This document shows positions 1 through 6,030 of a DNA stretch of 6,138 bases, piece after piece. The DNA comes from an uncultured Clostridia bacterium. Its GTDB lineage: Bacteria > Bacillota > Clostridia > Oscillospirales > Acutalibacteraceae. The notes beneath the pieces are model-generated. The model was not told where the DNA came from, ran no database searches, and saw only the letters and a list, made by a program, of their open reading frames with translations. The position numbers and the translations under genes were made by a program. The DNA lies in NCBI GenBank assembly GCA_946497265.1, contig CAMMKL010000132.1:1-6138 (forward strand), read 5' to 3'. Every line of letters starts with the position of its first letter. The stretch's first letter is position 1.

Positions 1-432
1 GGTGGGCAGGAACTGCACGAGCTGGAGCGGAAAATGGGGATCACCGGCCCGGGGCCGACCCGCTACGGCGGCCCGTTTCCAGAAAGTGAGCCGGAAACCA
101 AGGGGGTAACCCTGTTATGCCGCCGCCGTCGTTTCCGCCATGCCTTGGCTTTTCACAGCCAGGGGGAGGAAATCTACTGGAAATACGGCGATTCCATGCC
201 CTCAAAAGCTGAACTAATGGCGCAGGTGCTTTCGGTGAGCAGCGGGTATGCCCTTTCTACACCCGAAACCATCGCAACGGGCGGCGGTTTTAAAGATTGG
301 TTCCTTTCCGAGTGCAAACGCCCGGCCTTCACCATTGAGGTGGGCCGTGGGAGCAATCCTCTTCCAATCGAACAGTTTTCCCCTATTTACCGCCGGTTGG
401 AAGAAATGATGGTATTTAGCGTCATCATGTAA
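1..432 (+). CDS. M14-family zinc carboxypeptidase, C-terminal part (5' end outside window)
   Basis: Frame 1 is open from the first base to a TAA at 430-432, giving 143 visible residues. The internal ATG at 34 is not taken as the start because the frame is open upstream of it. The sequence HSQGEEIYW, with His at codon 52, matches the region of the third zinc ligand in M14 metallocarboxypeptidases. The segment FTIEVGRGSNPLP, with Glu at codon 113, matches the catalytic-glutamate strand near the end of the domain. Bacterial members include gamma-D-glutamyl-diaminopimelate peptidases that trim peptidoglycan peptides, so cell-wall peptide hydrolysis is a reasonable inference, but the substrate cannot be read here. 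The first two zinc ligands (HxxE) and any signal peptide or LysM repeats would lie upstream, outside the window. It runs toward proS and is separated from it by about 520 nt. Family call is confident; exact specificity is not. Confidence 0.88.
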   Translation, partial: GGQELHELERKMGITGPGPTRYGGPFPESEPETKGVTLLCRRRRFRHALAFHSQGEEIYWKYGDSMPSKAELMAQVLSVSSGYALSTPETIATGGGFKDWFLSECKRPAFTIEVGRGSNPLPIEQFSPIYRRLEEMMVFSVIM

Positions 433-839
433 GAAAGCTTATGCGAAATAAGTATAACATATTGAATGGATTTTGAAAAGAACACAGGGGTGGATAATTT
501 TCGTTCTTTTTATGTGGACAGAAAAAGTTTTACCGGAATCTATGTGCAATATTACATATATTCTTTCTTATAAAATATGATGTGTTTTTGTTCAGTGTTT
601 CATTCAGCCTTAGTGAAGAATTAAGCATCGCGGGGGCGGCCAATGGCGGCGTCGATAAAGCAGCCGATGGACTCAGGTTTGCTGAAGGCAAAACCATTCG
701 GGTAACGCGCTGTGAATAGAGGAAGTAATGCGGTTGCCAAAGATAGGTGGAGGATATAAAAACCGGAATGGACTAGTAGAAATGTACTTCCCGCCACATA
801 CAGAACCGCTATAAGGGCACGGACGGTTTCCTATGAACG
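433..839. other. Gene-poor intergenic stretch after the peptidase
   Basis: No confident gene is seen between the peptidase stop and the proS terminator. Positions 433-610 are AT-rich and broken by stops. A weak A-U-rich inverted repeat (476-483 with 503-510, AAAAGAAC/GTTCTTTT, 19-nt loop) could help end the peptidase transcript, but it is poor as a terminator. From about 620 to 710 the sequence becomes clearly GC-richer, and reading frames on both strands look protein-like; see the separate entry for 621-830. No tRNA or recognised structured RNA was identified. Confidence 0.6.
621..830 (-). pseudogene. Possible coding relic, unrecognised
   Basis: On the minus strand one frame is open for about 69 codons, from just after a TAG at 833-831 to a TAA at 623-621. 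Its end reads like ordinary protein, for example ARYPNGFAFSKPESIGCF (about 707-654) followed by a short polar tail ending RPRDA. There is no ATG and no convincing ribosome binding site. The upstream half is hydrophobic with several CTA codons, unlike the neighbouring genes. It starts directly beyond the proS terminator, so it would need its own promoter. It could be the tail of a decayed gene, an intergenic repeat copy, or chance in a GC-rich patch. I do not recognise a family, and the opposite strand is nearly as open. Confidence 0.2.
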
Positions 840-878
840 AAAAAAGGAGTGGCGTAGTGAGAACACGCCACTCCTTTT
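840..878 (-). terminator. Rho-independent terminator of the proS transcript
   Basis: A perfect 14-bp inverted repeat (842-855 with 865-878, core GGAGTGGCGT) encloses a 9-nt loop. Read on the minus strand it ends in six T residues (845-840), four of them pairing with the A residues at the stem base, so it is a good intrinsic terminator. It lies about 78 nt beyond the proS stop. On the plus strand only four T residues follow the stem, so it would work less well for transcription coming from the peptidase side. Confidence 0.88.
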
Positions 879-956
879 CCATGATCGAATTGTCCTTCCG
901 CAGTCTCTTGAAAGGCGTCTGCAACTTGTAGCGGGTAAAAGCAAAGGGTGGGACCC

Positions 957-2396
957 TTAATATTGCTTTCCCCAGTAGACCATATGCTTAGAGGGTCTTC
1001 CGCAGCATACGCAAACATCGGAAAGATGCTCCTCTTCAAAGGGGATGCACCTGGATTTTACACCGCCGGTTTCGTCCTTGAGCTTGTCCTCACAGGCGGA
1101 ATCCCCGCACCACATGGCCTTGATAAAGCCGGGATGGTTTGCAGCCAGGTCAAGGAATTCTTCATGGCTGCGCGCCACAAAGGTCTTTTCTTTCAGGTTT
1201 TGCAGTGCTTTCTCGTACATGCCGTCATGCACCACCTGAAGCGCCTTAACGATTTCCTCTTCCAGGTTGTCTAGGGAGACGAATATCTTTTCGCGGTTAT
1301 CGCGCCGCACGAGCACGCACTGATTTTTTTCAATGTCCTTGGGGCCGAGCTCCAGGCGCAGCGGGACGCCTTTCATCTCGTATTCGCTAAACTTCCAGCC
1401 GGCAGAATTGTCCGAATCATCCAGCTTTACGCGAAAGGTTTCCGCCAAGCGGCCGGCAAGCTCACGCGCCTTCTCCAGAACGCCGGGCTTGTGCTGGGCA
1501 ATCGGGATGATAGCTACCTGGATGGGGGCGATCTTGGGCGGCAGCACAAGGCCGTTATCGTCCCCGTGTACCATGATGATAGCGCCGATCACACGCGTGG
1601 AAACGCCCCAGGAGGTCTGGTGTGGGTATTGTTGGCTGTTGTCACGGCCGGTAAAAGTGATGTCAAAGCTCTTGGCAAACCCGTCCCCAAAATAGTGGGA
1701 GGTACCGCCTTGTAGGGCTACGCCGTTGTGCATCATAGGTTCAATGGTATAGGTTTCCTGTGCGCCGGCGAATTTTTCCTTCTCCGTCTTACGTCCGATC
1801 ACCGCCGGGATGGCCAGCGTTTCACGGTAGAAATCCGCATAGATATGCAGCATCCGCAAGGTTTCCTCTTGCGCTTCCTCGGCGGTCTCGTGCATCGTGT
1901 GGCCTTCCTGCCACAAAAACTCTGCCGAACGCAGGAACGGGCGGGTAGTCTTTTCCCAGCGAACCACCGAGCACCACTGATTGTACAGCTTGGGCAGGTC
2001 GCGGTAGGAATTGATGATCTTAGCGTAATGCTCGCAAAAGAGGGTTTCACTCGTGGGGCGCACGCACAGGCGTTCCGCCAGTTCCTCGCTGCCGCCGTGC
2101 GTCACCCAGGCTACTTCGGGGGCAAAACCTTCCACGTGATCTTTTTCTTTTTGCAGTAAGCTTTCCGGGATAAATAAGGGCATATAAACGTTTTCGTGTC
2201 CGGTCTTTTTAAACCGGGCGTCCAGATCCTTTTGAATGTTTTCCCAGATCGCATATCCGTACGGGCGGATGACCATGCATCCCCTTACGCTGGAATAATC
2301 GGTTAGTTCGGCCTTTTTTACTACATCGGTGTACCATTTGGAGAAGTCTTCCTCCATGGAGGTGATAGCCTCCACCATTTTCTTTTGCTGTGCCAT
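957..2396 (-). CDS. proS: Prolyl-tRNA synthetase, short archaeal/eukaryote-type
   Basis: A 479-residue cytoplasmic class II aminoacyl-tRNA synthetase that charges tRNA-Pro with proline using ATP. Visible landmarks are RPTSET at 113-118 (proline/ATP pocket loop), the motif 2 region TRPFLRSAEF at 151-160 (Arg156, Glu159), and motif 3 GVSTRVIGAIIMVHGDD at 264-280 (Arg268). An anticodon-binding domain spans roughly 290-390. The C-terminal zinc-type domain has Cys430-x4-Cys435 and Cys462-x2-Cys465, and the protein ends in tyrosine, as is usual for this class. The length and the absence of an inserted editing domain set it apart from the longer E. coli type; this short form is known in many Clostridia. 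The ATG at 2396-2394 has an AAGGAA site 8 nt upstream. No T-box leader fits in the 49-nt gap to the upstream small gene, so it is probably co-transcribed with it. It is the last gene before the 840-878 terminator. Confidence 0.97.
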   Translation of the reverse strand: MAQQKKMVEAITSMEEDFSKWYTDVVKKAELTDYSSVRGCMVIRPYGYAIWENIQKDLDARFKKTGHENVYMPLFIPESLLQKEKDHVEGFAPEVAWVTHGGSEELAERLCVRPTSETLFCEHYAKIINSYRDLPKLYNQWCSVVRWEKTTRPFLRSAEFLWQEGHTMHETAEEAQEETLRMLHIYADFYRETLAIPAVIGRKTEKEKFAGAQETYTIEPMMHNGVALQGGTSHYFGDGFAKSFDITFTGRDNSQQYPHQTSWGVSTRVIGAIIMVHGDDNGLVLPPKIAPIQVAIIPIAQHKPGVLEKARELAGRLAETFRVKLDDSDNSAGWKFSEYEMKGVPLRLELGPKDIEKNQCVLVRRDNREKIFVSLDNLEEEIVKALQVVHDGMYEKALQNLKEKTFVARSHEEFLDLAANHPGFIKAMWCGDSACEDKLKDETGGVKSRCIPFEEEHLSDVCVCCGRPSKHMVYWGKQY

Positions 2397-2445
2397 ATTT
2401 TTAATTCCTTTATCTACGATTTTTCTGTATTAAGCGGAATGCAAC

Positions 2446-2613
2446 TCAATCGTTGTCATCGCCGTCGTCTTTTTTCTTATTAAAGCATTTATTCAAGACC
2501 AGGATAACCAAGAAAATCAAAAGCATTACGACTAAAATGCCGCCCATCCCTTTGAGCATCAATTCCAGGGACTTGTTGACGTTTTCCCAGTTTACCGATA
2601 AAAAATTCCACAT
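2446..2613 (-). CDS. OadG-like small subunit of a sodium-translocating decarboxylase (55 aa)
   Basis: A short ORF from ATG (2613-2611) to TGA (2448-2446). An excellent AGGAGG site at 2626-2621 sits 7 nt before the start. The layout is an amphipathic N-terminus (MWNFLSVNWENVNKSLELM), one transmembrane segment at about residues 25-40 (GILVVMLLIFLVILVL), then a charged tail of lysines and aspartates (NKCFNKKKDDGDDND). This is the architecture of the gamma/OadG-related small subunits: a single membrane span with a cytoplasmic tail, helping to assemble the beta subunit with the biotin and carboxyltransferase parts. It starts 20 nt after the beta-subunit stop on the same strand, which supports the assignment strongly. 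It lacks the long proline/alanine-rich tail and terminal histidines of classical OadG, so metal binding like that of the Klebsiella subunit is not supported. The family call rests on context and topology rather than a sequence signature. Confidence 0.8.
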   Translation of the reverse strand: MWNFLSVNWENVNKSLELMLKGMGGILVVMLLIFLVILVLNKCFNKKKDDGDDND

Positions 2614-2633
2614 ATTGTTTTCCTCCTAACTTA

Positions 2634-3773
2634 TCACGCCAACAGTTGCCCGGCCAGCGAGAGGATGATGCCGCCCGCCACCACGGAACCAATCTGCCCG
2701 GCCACATTCGCGCCGACCGCATGCATTAGGAGATGGTTTTGGTTGTCCTCTTTCAGGGCCATTTTTTGGATTACCCGGGCCGACATGGGGAAAGCCGAGA
2801 TGCCTGCACCGCCTACCATAGGGTTGATCTTTTTCTCCTTCGGCAGGAAAAGGTTGATCAGCTTGGCAAAGAAGACGCCGCCGATGGTATCGAATACAAA
2901 GGCGAACAGCCCTAATCCCATCACCAGCAGGGTGCCCCAGCTCAAGAACTTGTCCGCTTGCATCTGGCATGCGATGGTAATACCTAAAAAGATGGTAATC
3001 AGGTTGGCAAGGGGTCCCTGCGCCGCCTGGGAAAGGTTTTCAAGCTTCCCGCATTCCCGTATCAGGTTGCCGAACATCAAAAATCCTACCAGGGCCACCG
3101 AATCCGGGGCGATCAAGCCTGCGATTACAGTCACGATGATGGGAAATAGGATACGGGTTGTTTTGGAGACTTCCGCAGGGTTATAGGGCATGCGGATCAT
3201 CCGCTCCTTTTTGGTGGTGACCAGCTTGATTGCCAAAGGCTGTATCAAGGGGACTAGCGCCATATAAGAGTAGGCGGCCACCGCAATGGGTCCCATATAA
3301 TTGCTGCCCAAACGCAGGGAAACCATGATGGAGGTAGGGCCGTCCGCCGCGCCGGTGACGCCGATAGACATCGCGTCCTTCAGATCAAAGTTCAGGAAAG
3401 AGGCAAGCAATACAGTAAAGAAGATACCGAACTGCGCTGCTCCTCCGAATAACAGCATCTTGGGGTTTGAGAGCAGGGGGCCAAAATCGATCATGGCGCC
3501 GATGCCGACAAAGAGCAACAGCGGCATGGCTTCCGCTGCGTGGATACCCACCTGGAAGAGCCAGTCGATGATGCCGGTGGTATCCCCCTGGGTCAATACG
3601 CCGCTGAATGGGATATTAACCAGAATAGCGCCGAATCCCATAGGGAGCAAGAGCGCCGGCTCCATATCTTTTTTGATGGCAAGCCAAATCAGGAGCGCGC
3701 CGATCAGCCACATCAAAAGGGTTTTCCAAGAGATGGCGGTCAAGCCTTCCCATAAAAACGCAAAGTCAGACAA
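2634..3773 (-). CDS. Sodium ion-translocating decarboxylase, beta subunit (OadB/MmdB/GcdB family)
   Basis: A 379-residue polytopic inner-membrane protein. In this family the beta subunit decarboxylates carboxybiotin on the partner subunit and couples this to Na+ export. Family hallmarks are GAADGPTSIMVS at 141-152 (Asp144 corresponds to the essential aspartate of Klebsiella OadB), MFGNLIRECG at 233-242, AFVFDTIGG at 291-299, GAGISAFPMSARV at 322-334, and GANVAGQIGSVVAGG at 354-368, the conserved Asn/Ser region. Hydrophobic segments fill most of the protein, and the length is close to MmdB/GcdB. The start is TTG (3773-3771); an AGGAGA site lies 9 nt upstream and no in-frame ATG occurs before Met21. 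The OadG-like gene follows directly, then proS. No alpha or biotin-carrier gene is adjacent, because the upstream gene is acpP. The substrate (oxaloacetate, methylmalonyl-CoA, glutaconyl-CoA or malonate) therefore cannot be told, and no gene symbol is given. Confidence 0.95.
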   Translation of the reverse strand: MSDFAFLWEGLTAISWKTLLMWLIGALLIWLAIKKDMEPALLLPMGFGAILVNIPFSGVLTQGDTTGIIDWLFQVGIHAAEAMPLLLFVGIGAMIDFGPLLSNPKMLLFGGAAQFGIFFTVLLASFLNFDLKDAMSIGVTGAADGPTSIMVSLRLGSNYMGPIAVAAYSYMALVPLIQPLAIKLVTTKKERMIRMPYNPAEVSKTTRILFPIIVTVIAGLIAPDSVALVGFLMFGNLIRECGKLENLSQAAQGPLANLITIFLGITIACQMQADKFLSWGTLLVMGLGLFAFVFDTIGGVFFAKLINLFLPKEKKINPMVGGAGISAFPMSARVIQKMALKEDNQNHLLMHAVGANVAGQIGSVVAGGIILSLAGQLLA

Positions 3774-3782
3774 TGAAAGTTC

Positions 3783-3788
3783 TCTCCT
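3783..3788 (-). promoter_or_regulatory. Ribosome binding site fixing the TTG start of the beta subunit
   Basis: On the minus strand AGGAGA (3788-3783) precedes TTG (3773-3771) by 9 nt. An ATG just upstream (3817-3815) is out of frame and its reading frame ends at a TGA overlapping the start region, so the TTG is the best start. Confidence 0.75.
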
Positions 3789-3822
3789 TTTTTGTTTGAT
3801 TTTGTACGCTGATCATCCTGTA

Positions 3823-3865
3823 CGCGGAATCGGAAGGAATGCCGCCGCCGGCCTCCGATTCGGCG
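3823..3865 (-). promoter_or_regulatory. Strong leader hairpin before the beta-subunit gene
   Basis: Arms 3823-3834 and 3854-3865 pair over 11 of 12 positions (one G/G mismatch), with a GC-rich 19-nt loop. The hairpin lies inside the predicted roughly 105-nt untranslated leader of the decarboxylase transcript. No T-run follows it, so it is not a plain terminator. It may stabilise the mRNA or be a regulatory element; no known riboswitch was recognised. Confidence 0.5.
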
Positions 3866-3886
3866 CCTGTGAACCAACTGTTAACA

Positions 3887-3915
3887 ATTATAGTAAATCC
3901 AGTTGCTTTTTGCAA
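3887..3915 (-). promoter_or_regulatory. Sigma-A type promoter of the decarboxylase-proS cluster
   Basis: On the minus strand the -35 is TTGCAA (3915-3910), the spacer is exactly 17 nt, and the -10 is a perfect TATAAT (3892-3887). Transcription should begin near 3880. The -35 is part of a small inverted repeat (TTGC-AAAAA-GCAA) and a GTTAAC palindrome lies just after the -10; either could be an operator, but this is speculative. The acpP terminator ends about 30 nt upstream, so this promoter starts an independent transcript. Confidence 0.75.
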
Positions 3916-3946
3916 TCGGTTTTCCCATAAAAGCGCGAAAATATGT

Positions 3947-3989
3947 AAAACGGGAAGCAACGTAGGAAAATTCCCGCCGTTGCTTCCCG
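3947..3989 (-). terminator. Rho-independent terminator of acpP
   Basis: A perfect 12-bp inverted repeat (3978-3989 with 3951-3962, CGGGAAGCAACG) with a 15-nt loop begins 22 nt after the acpP stop. On the minus strand it is followed by TTTT and then an AT-rich tract with a second T-run. It separates the acpP transcript from the decarboxylase promoter. Confidence 0.85.
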
Positions 3990-4011
3990 CTCTTGCCGTT
4001 TGGCCGCATGC

Positions 4012-4239
4012 TTACAGGTTGGCTTCAATATATTTTACGAGTTCGCCAACTGTCTTGATGTTTTCGATTTCCTCATCGGGAACTTCGATCTCGAACTCGT
4101 CTTCCAAAGACATCAGCAGATCGACAACATCCAGGGAATCCGCGCCCAAATCCTCGGAAATGCTGGTCTCCGCAGTGATGGAATCCTCCTCCACATCGAA
4201 CTGCTCGCTCAAAATCGCTTTCACCTTTTCTAATACCAT
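4012..4239 (-). CDS. acpP: Acyl carrier protein
   Basis: A 75-residue acidic protein that carries growing acyl chains in type II fatty-acid synthesis through a 4'-phosphopantetheine arm. The attachment site is Ser35 in LGADSLDVVDL (31-41), the classic DSL motif at the head of helix II. EFEIEVPDEE after it is the usual helix II/III region. Length and charge are typical for AcpP. The ATG at 4239-4237 is chosen because AAGGAGGA ends 8 nt upstream; the frame runs 28 codons further upstream, but that part is untranslated leader without its own site. The gene is flanked by its own promoter and terminator, so it appears monocistronic, with no fab or plsX gene next to it. It is divergent from aroE. 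A second ACP elsewhere in the genome, dedicated to another pathway, cannot be excluded. Confidence 0.96.
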   Translation of the reverse strand: MVLEKVKAILSEQFDVEEDSITAETSISEDLGADSLDVVDLLMSLEDEFEIEVPDEEIENIKTVGELVKYIEANL

Positions 4240-4266
4240 GCCAAAATTCCTCCTTATAAAATTGAT

Positions 4267-4286
4267 GATTTCAGAAAATTGAAACC
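4267..4286 (-). promoter_or_regulatory. Inverted repeat in the acpP leader
   Basis: On the minus strand GGTTTCA and TGAAATC flank a 6-nt spacer, a 7-pair RNA stem with one G-U pair, or a TTTCA/TGAAA DNA palindrome. It lies about 11 nt upstream of the acpP Shine-Dalgarno. It may be a weak regulatory hairpin or protein site; no regulator is identified. Confidence 0.3.
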
Positions 4287-4403
4287 GAACAAAAAAGTAA
4301 GCCGATGCTTTTTCACAAAACACATAGACAAAAGGAAAGATTTCGTGTACAATTTAGTAATAAGAAATCCCTCATCGCTCACAGGAACGGTTTCCATATC
4401 CAC

Positions 4404-4432
4404 ATATTATTAGCAAATAATCGCTTTGTCAA
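4404..4432 (-). promoter_or_regulatory. acpP promoter with overlapping palindrome
   Basis: On the minus strand the -35 is a perfect TTGACA (4432-4427), the spacer is 17 nt, and the -10 is TAATAT (4409-4404). This predicts a start near 4397 and a leader of about 155 nt. A palindrome ATTATT-4 nt-AATAAT at 4406-4421 covers the -10 and part of the spacer, a usual place for a repressor site. Fatty-acid genes in Firmicutes are commonly under a repressor such as FapR or FabT, but the sequence does not clearly match either consensus. Confidence 0.65.
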
Positions 4433-4497
4433 TAACCAATCGCTAAAATTTTCCGGGCAGAGCGTAAATTCCTTTTGATTCCGTGAATTTTATAATC

Positions 4498-4503
4498 GAG
4501 GTG
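4498..4503 (+). promoter_or_regulatory. Ribosome binding site fixing the TTG start of aroE
   Basis: GAGGTG lies 6 nt before the TTG at 4510-4512. The alternative in-frame GTG at 4483 has no ribosome binding site, and the protein similar to known AroE begins only after the TTG. A perfect TATAAT at 4491-4496 sits right before this site but has no -35 at proper spacing. Confidence 0.7.
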
Positions 4504-4509
4504 TTTTCA

Positions 4510-5355
4510 TTGAGCAAAAAACAATTCGCAGTCATCGGCCACCCAATCGGCCACACCATGTCCCCCTTCATCCATAACCGCCTGTTTGCGCTGGCAGGCG
4601 TGGAGGCGGAATACCATGTGATGGATATCCCCCCGGAAAGTTTGGAACAGGCGGTTCCCGAGCTTAAAAAACTGGATGGGTTCAACATCACGATCCCCCA
4701 CAAATCCGCAATTATTCCTTTCTTGGACGAATTGGATAAAAAAGCCGCGGCCTATGGCTCAGTCAACACAGTGGTAAACGGAGAAACTTCGGTGGGATAT
4801 ACCACAGACGGCGAAGGATTTGCCATTGCCCTGCGGGAAAACGGGATCCCGCTGAAAGGGCGGGTGGTGATTTTGGGTTCCGGCGGCGTCGCGCGTACGA
4901 TGGCCTATGAAGCGCTGATCGCCGGCTGCGCCGTTACCCTAGCCGTGCGCCCCTCCGACCTGCTGCAGGCAGCCCGCCTTGCCGGTGAGATCCTTACTAC
5001 CATGCACAACCCGGCTATTTCCACTTGCACCATCGACCGTCTGGAAGGGAAGGTTGATCTGCTGGTAAACGCCACCCCGGTTGGAATGTACCCGGAAATC
5101 AACGCCATGCCGGTGTCCGGCGTGGTTCTCTCACACTGCGCGAGTGTGTTTGACGCAGTCTATAATCCGGTAGAAACCCTGCTCATGAAAGCCGCCCGCG
5201 CAAACGGCGCGCGCGTGCTGGGCGGTATGCCCATGCTCGTCTGGCAGGCTGCGGCTGCCCACAACATTTGGGACGGCTCCACCTATAAAACGTCTGATAT
5301 CCATGAACTCTGCGAGGAAGCCGGCACTGAGCTGGCCAGGCAGTTCGCGGAGTAG
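4510..5355 (+). CDS. aroE: Shikimate dehydrogenase (NADP+)
   Basis: A 281-residue cytoplasmic enzyme reducing 3-dehydroshikimate to shikimate, the fourth step of the chorismate pathway. The N-terminal substrate domain shows GHPIGHTMSPF (10-20), the catalytic lysine Lys65 in NITIPHK (59-65), and Asp100 in YTTDGEGF (97-104). The Rossmann part has the glycine-rich loop GSGGVAR (123-129), NATPVGMYP (187-195), and GGMPMLVWQAA (238-248), whose Gln246 is the usual shikimate contact. Length is normal. Two substitutions stand out: the first serine of the substrate SxS motif is threonine (Thr16), and the usual NRT cofactor-phosphate motif reads VRP (146-148). The start is TTG, chosen by its ribosome binding site. 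aroK follows after 7 nt, and the two form an operon ending at 5967. No clear promoter was found; the acpP divergent region must hold it. Confidence 0.96.
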   Translation: MSKKQFAVIGHPIGHTMSPFIHNRLFALAGVEAEYHVMDIPPESLEQAVPELKKLDGFNITIPHKSAIIPFLDELDKKAAAYGSVNTVVNGETSVGYTTDGEGFAIALRENGIPLKGRVVILGSGGVARTMAYEALIAGCAVTLAVRPSDLLQAARLAGEILTTMHNPAISTCTIDRLEGKVDLLVNATPVGMYPEINAMPVSGVVLSHCASVFDAVYNPVETLLMKAARANGARVLGGMPMLVWQAAAAHNIWDGSTYKTSDIHELCEEAGTELARQFAE

Positions 5356-5362
5356 GGAACCT

Positions 5363-5896
5363 ATGGAACTACCATACAATATTGTATTATGCGGCTTCAT
5401 GGGTTGTGGAAAGAGTACGGTAGGAAAACGGATGGCGCGCATTGCCGGGCTTTCCTTTGTGGATATGGACAGCTATATTGAACAACAGTGCGGTTGTACG
5501 ATCTCAGAATTATTCGCCAGCCGGGGAGAGCCCTATTTCCGGGATTTGGAGCACGAAGCCGCCTGTACCCTTTCACAGCAGGGCGGCCGGGTTATCGCCA
5601 CTGGGGGCGGGGCCTTGGTCTTTGAACGCAATGTCCAAGCCCTAAAAGAAAAGGGAAAGATTGTCCTGCTGGATACCCCGCTTTCCCTGATCCGGGAACG
5701 ATTGAAAAACGATACCACCCGCCCGTTGCTCTGCCGGCCCGACAAAGACCGTGCCATGCAGGAATTGTATGAACGGCGTATGCCTATTTACCGGGCTGTG
5801 GCGGATATTGCGGTGCTGTCTGCCGGTACGCCCAATCAGGTGGCGTTGGCGGTACTGCGCAATTTGGGGGTTCCCCAGCCAAGCAAAGAAGAGTGA
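5363..5896 (+). CDS. aroK: Shikimate kinase
   Basis: A 177-residue cytoplasmic enzyme transferring phosphate from ATP to the 3-hydroxyl of shikimate, the step directly after AroE. Walker A is GFMGCGKST (11-19, Lys17). The DxD-type metal/substrate residues are Asp34 and Asp36 in FVDMD. Arg60 in GEPYFR and the GGG at 81-83 form the shikimate site. The lid arginine is Arg120 in TRPLL, and Arg138/Arg139 in the ERRMPIY segment lie near the adenine side. Length is typical of stand-alone shikimate kinases. The ATG at 5363 is chosen since the frame upstream overlaps aroE. Only a weak AGGG site is present, overlapping the aroE stop, so translational coupling with aroE is likely. It ends with TGA just before a strong terminator. 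Confidence 0.96.
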   Translation: MELPYNIVLCGFMGCGKSTVGKRMARIAGLSFVDMDSYIEQQCGCTISELFASRGEPYFRDLEHEAACTLSQQGGRVIATGGGALVFERNVQALKEKGKIVLLDTPLSLIRERLKNDTTRPLLCRPDKDRAMQELYERRMPIYRAVADIAVLSAGTPNQVALAVLRNLGVPQPSKEE

Positions 5897-5924
5897 TTCC
5901 TATTGTACCTACACGTTTTGAGAA

Positions 5925-5967
5925 CGGCAGGAAAGGCTTGTGGCGCCTTTCCTGCCGGTTATTTTTT
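5925..5967 (+). terminator. Rho-independent terminator of aroE-aroK
   Basis: A perfect 13-bp stem (5925-5937 with 5945-5957, CGGCAGGAAAGGC) with a 7-nt loop is followed by GTTA and six T residues (5962-5967). It begins 28 nt after the aroK stop. Confidence 0.93.
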
Positions 5968-6030
5968 CTGAGATTGTGCCTTATCCGGAATTATTCAAGG
6001 CCCGCGTTCCAACCTGTAAACATTCCCTTC

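Noticed and set aside
489..500. DnaA-box-like sequence (TTATCCAC on the minus strand)
   Set aside because: A single imperfect copy in AT-rich DNA with no cluster and no dnaA or dnaN nearby; chance is likely.
673..924. 83-codon ORF on the minus strand
   Set aside because: It runs through the strong proS terminator hairpin, overlaps the proS 3' region and has no good ribosome binding site.
2397..2445. T-box leader before proS
   Set aside because: Only 49 nt separate proS from the upstream small gene, too short for a T-box, and no antiterminator or terminator pair is visible.
3766..3960. 64-codon minus-strand ORF upstream of the beta subunit
   Set aside because: It covers the acpP terminator, the predicted promoter and the leader hairpin; it is better explained as non-coding.
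4240..4323. 28-codon N-terminal extension of acpP
   Set aside because: The strong AAGGAGGA site lies inside it, directly before the internal ATG, and the mature length from there is normal for AcpP.
5303..5362. Upstream extension of aroK into aroE
   Set aside because: The ATG at 5363 gives a normal-length enzyme beginning just before the Walker A strand; the extension is the aroE 3' end in another frame.
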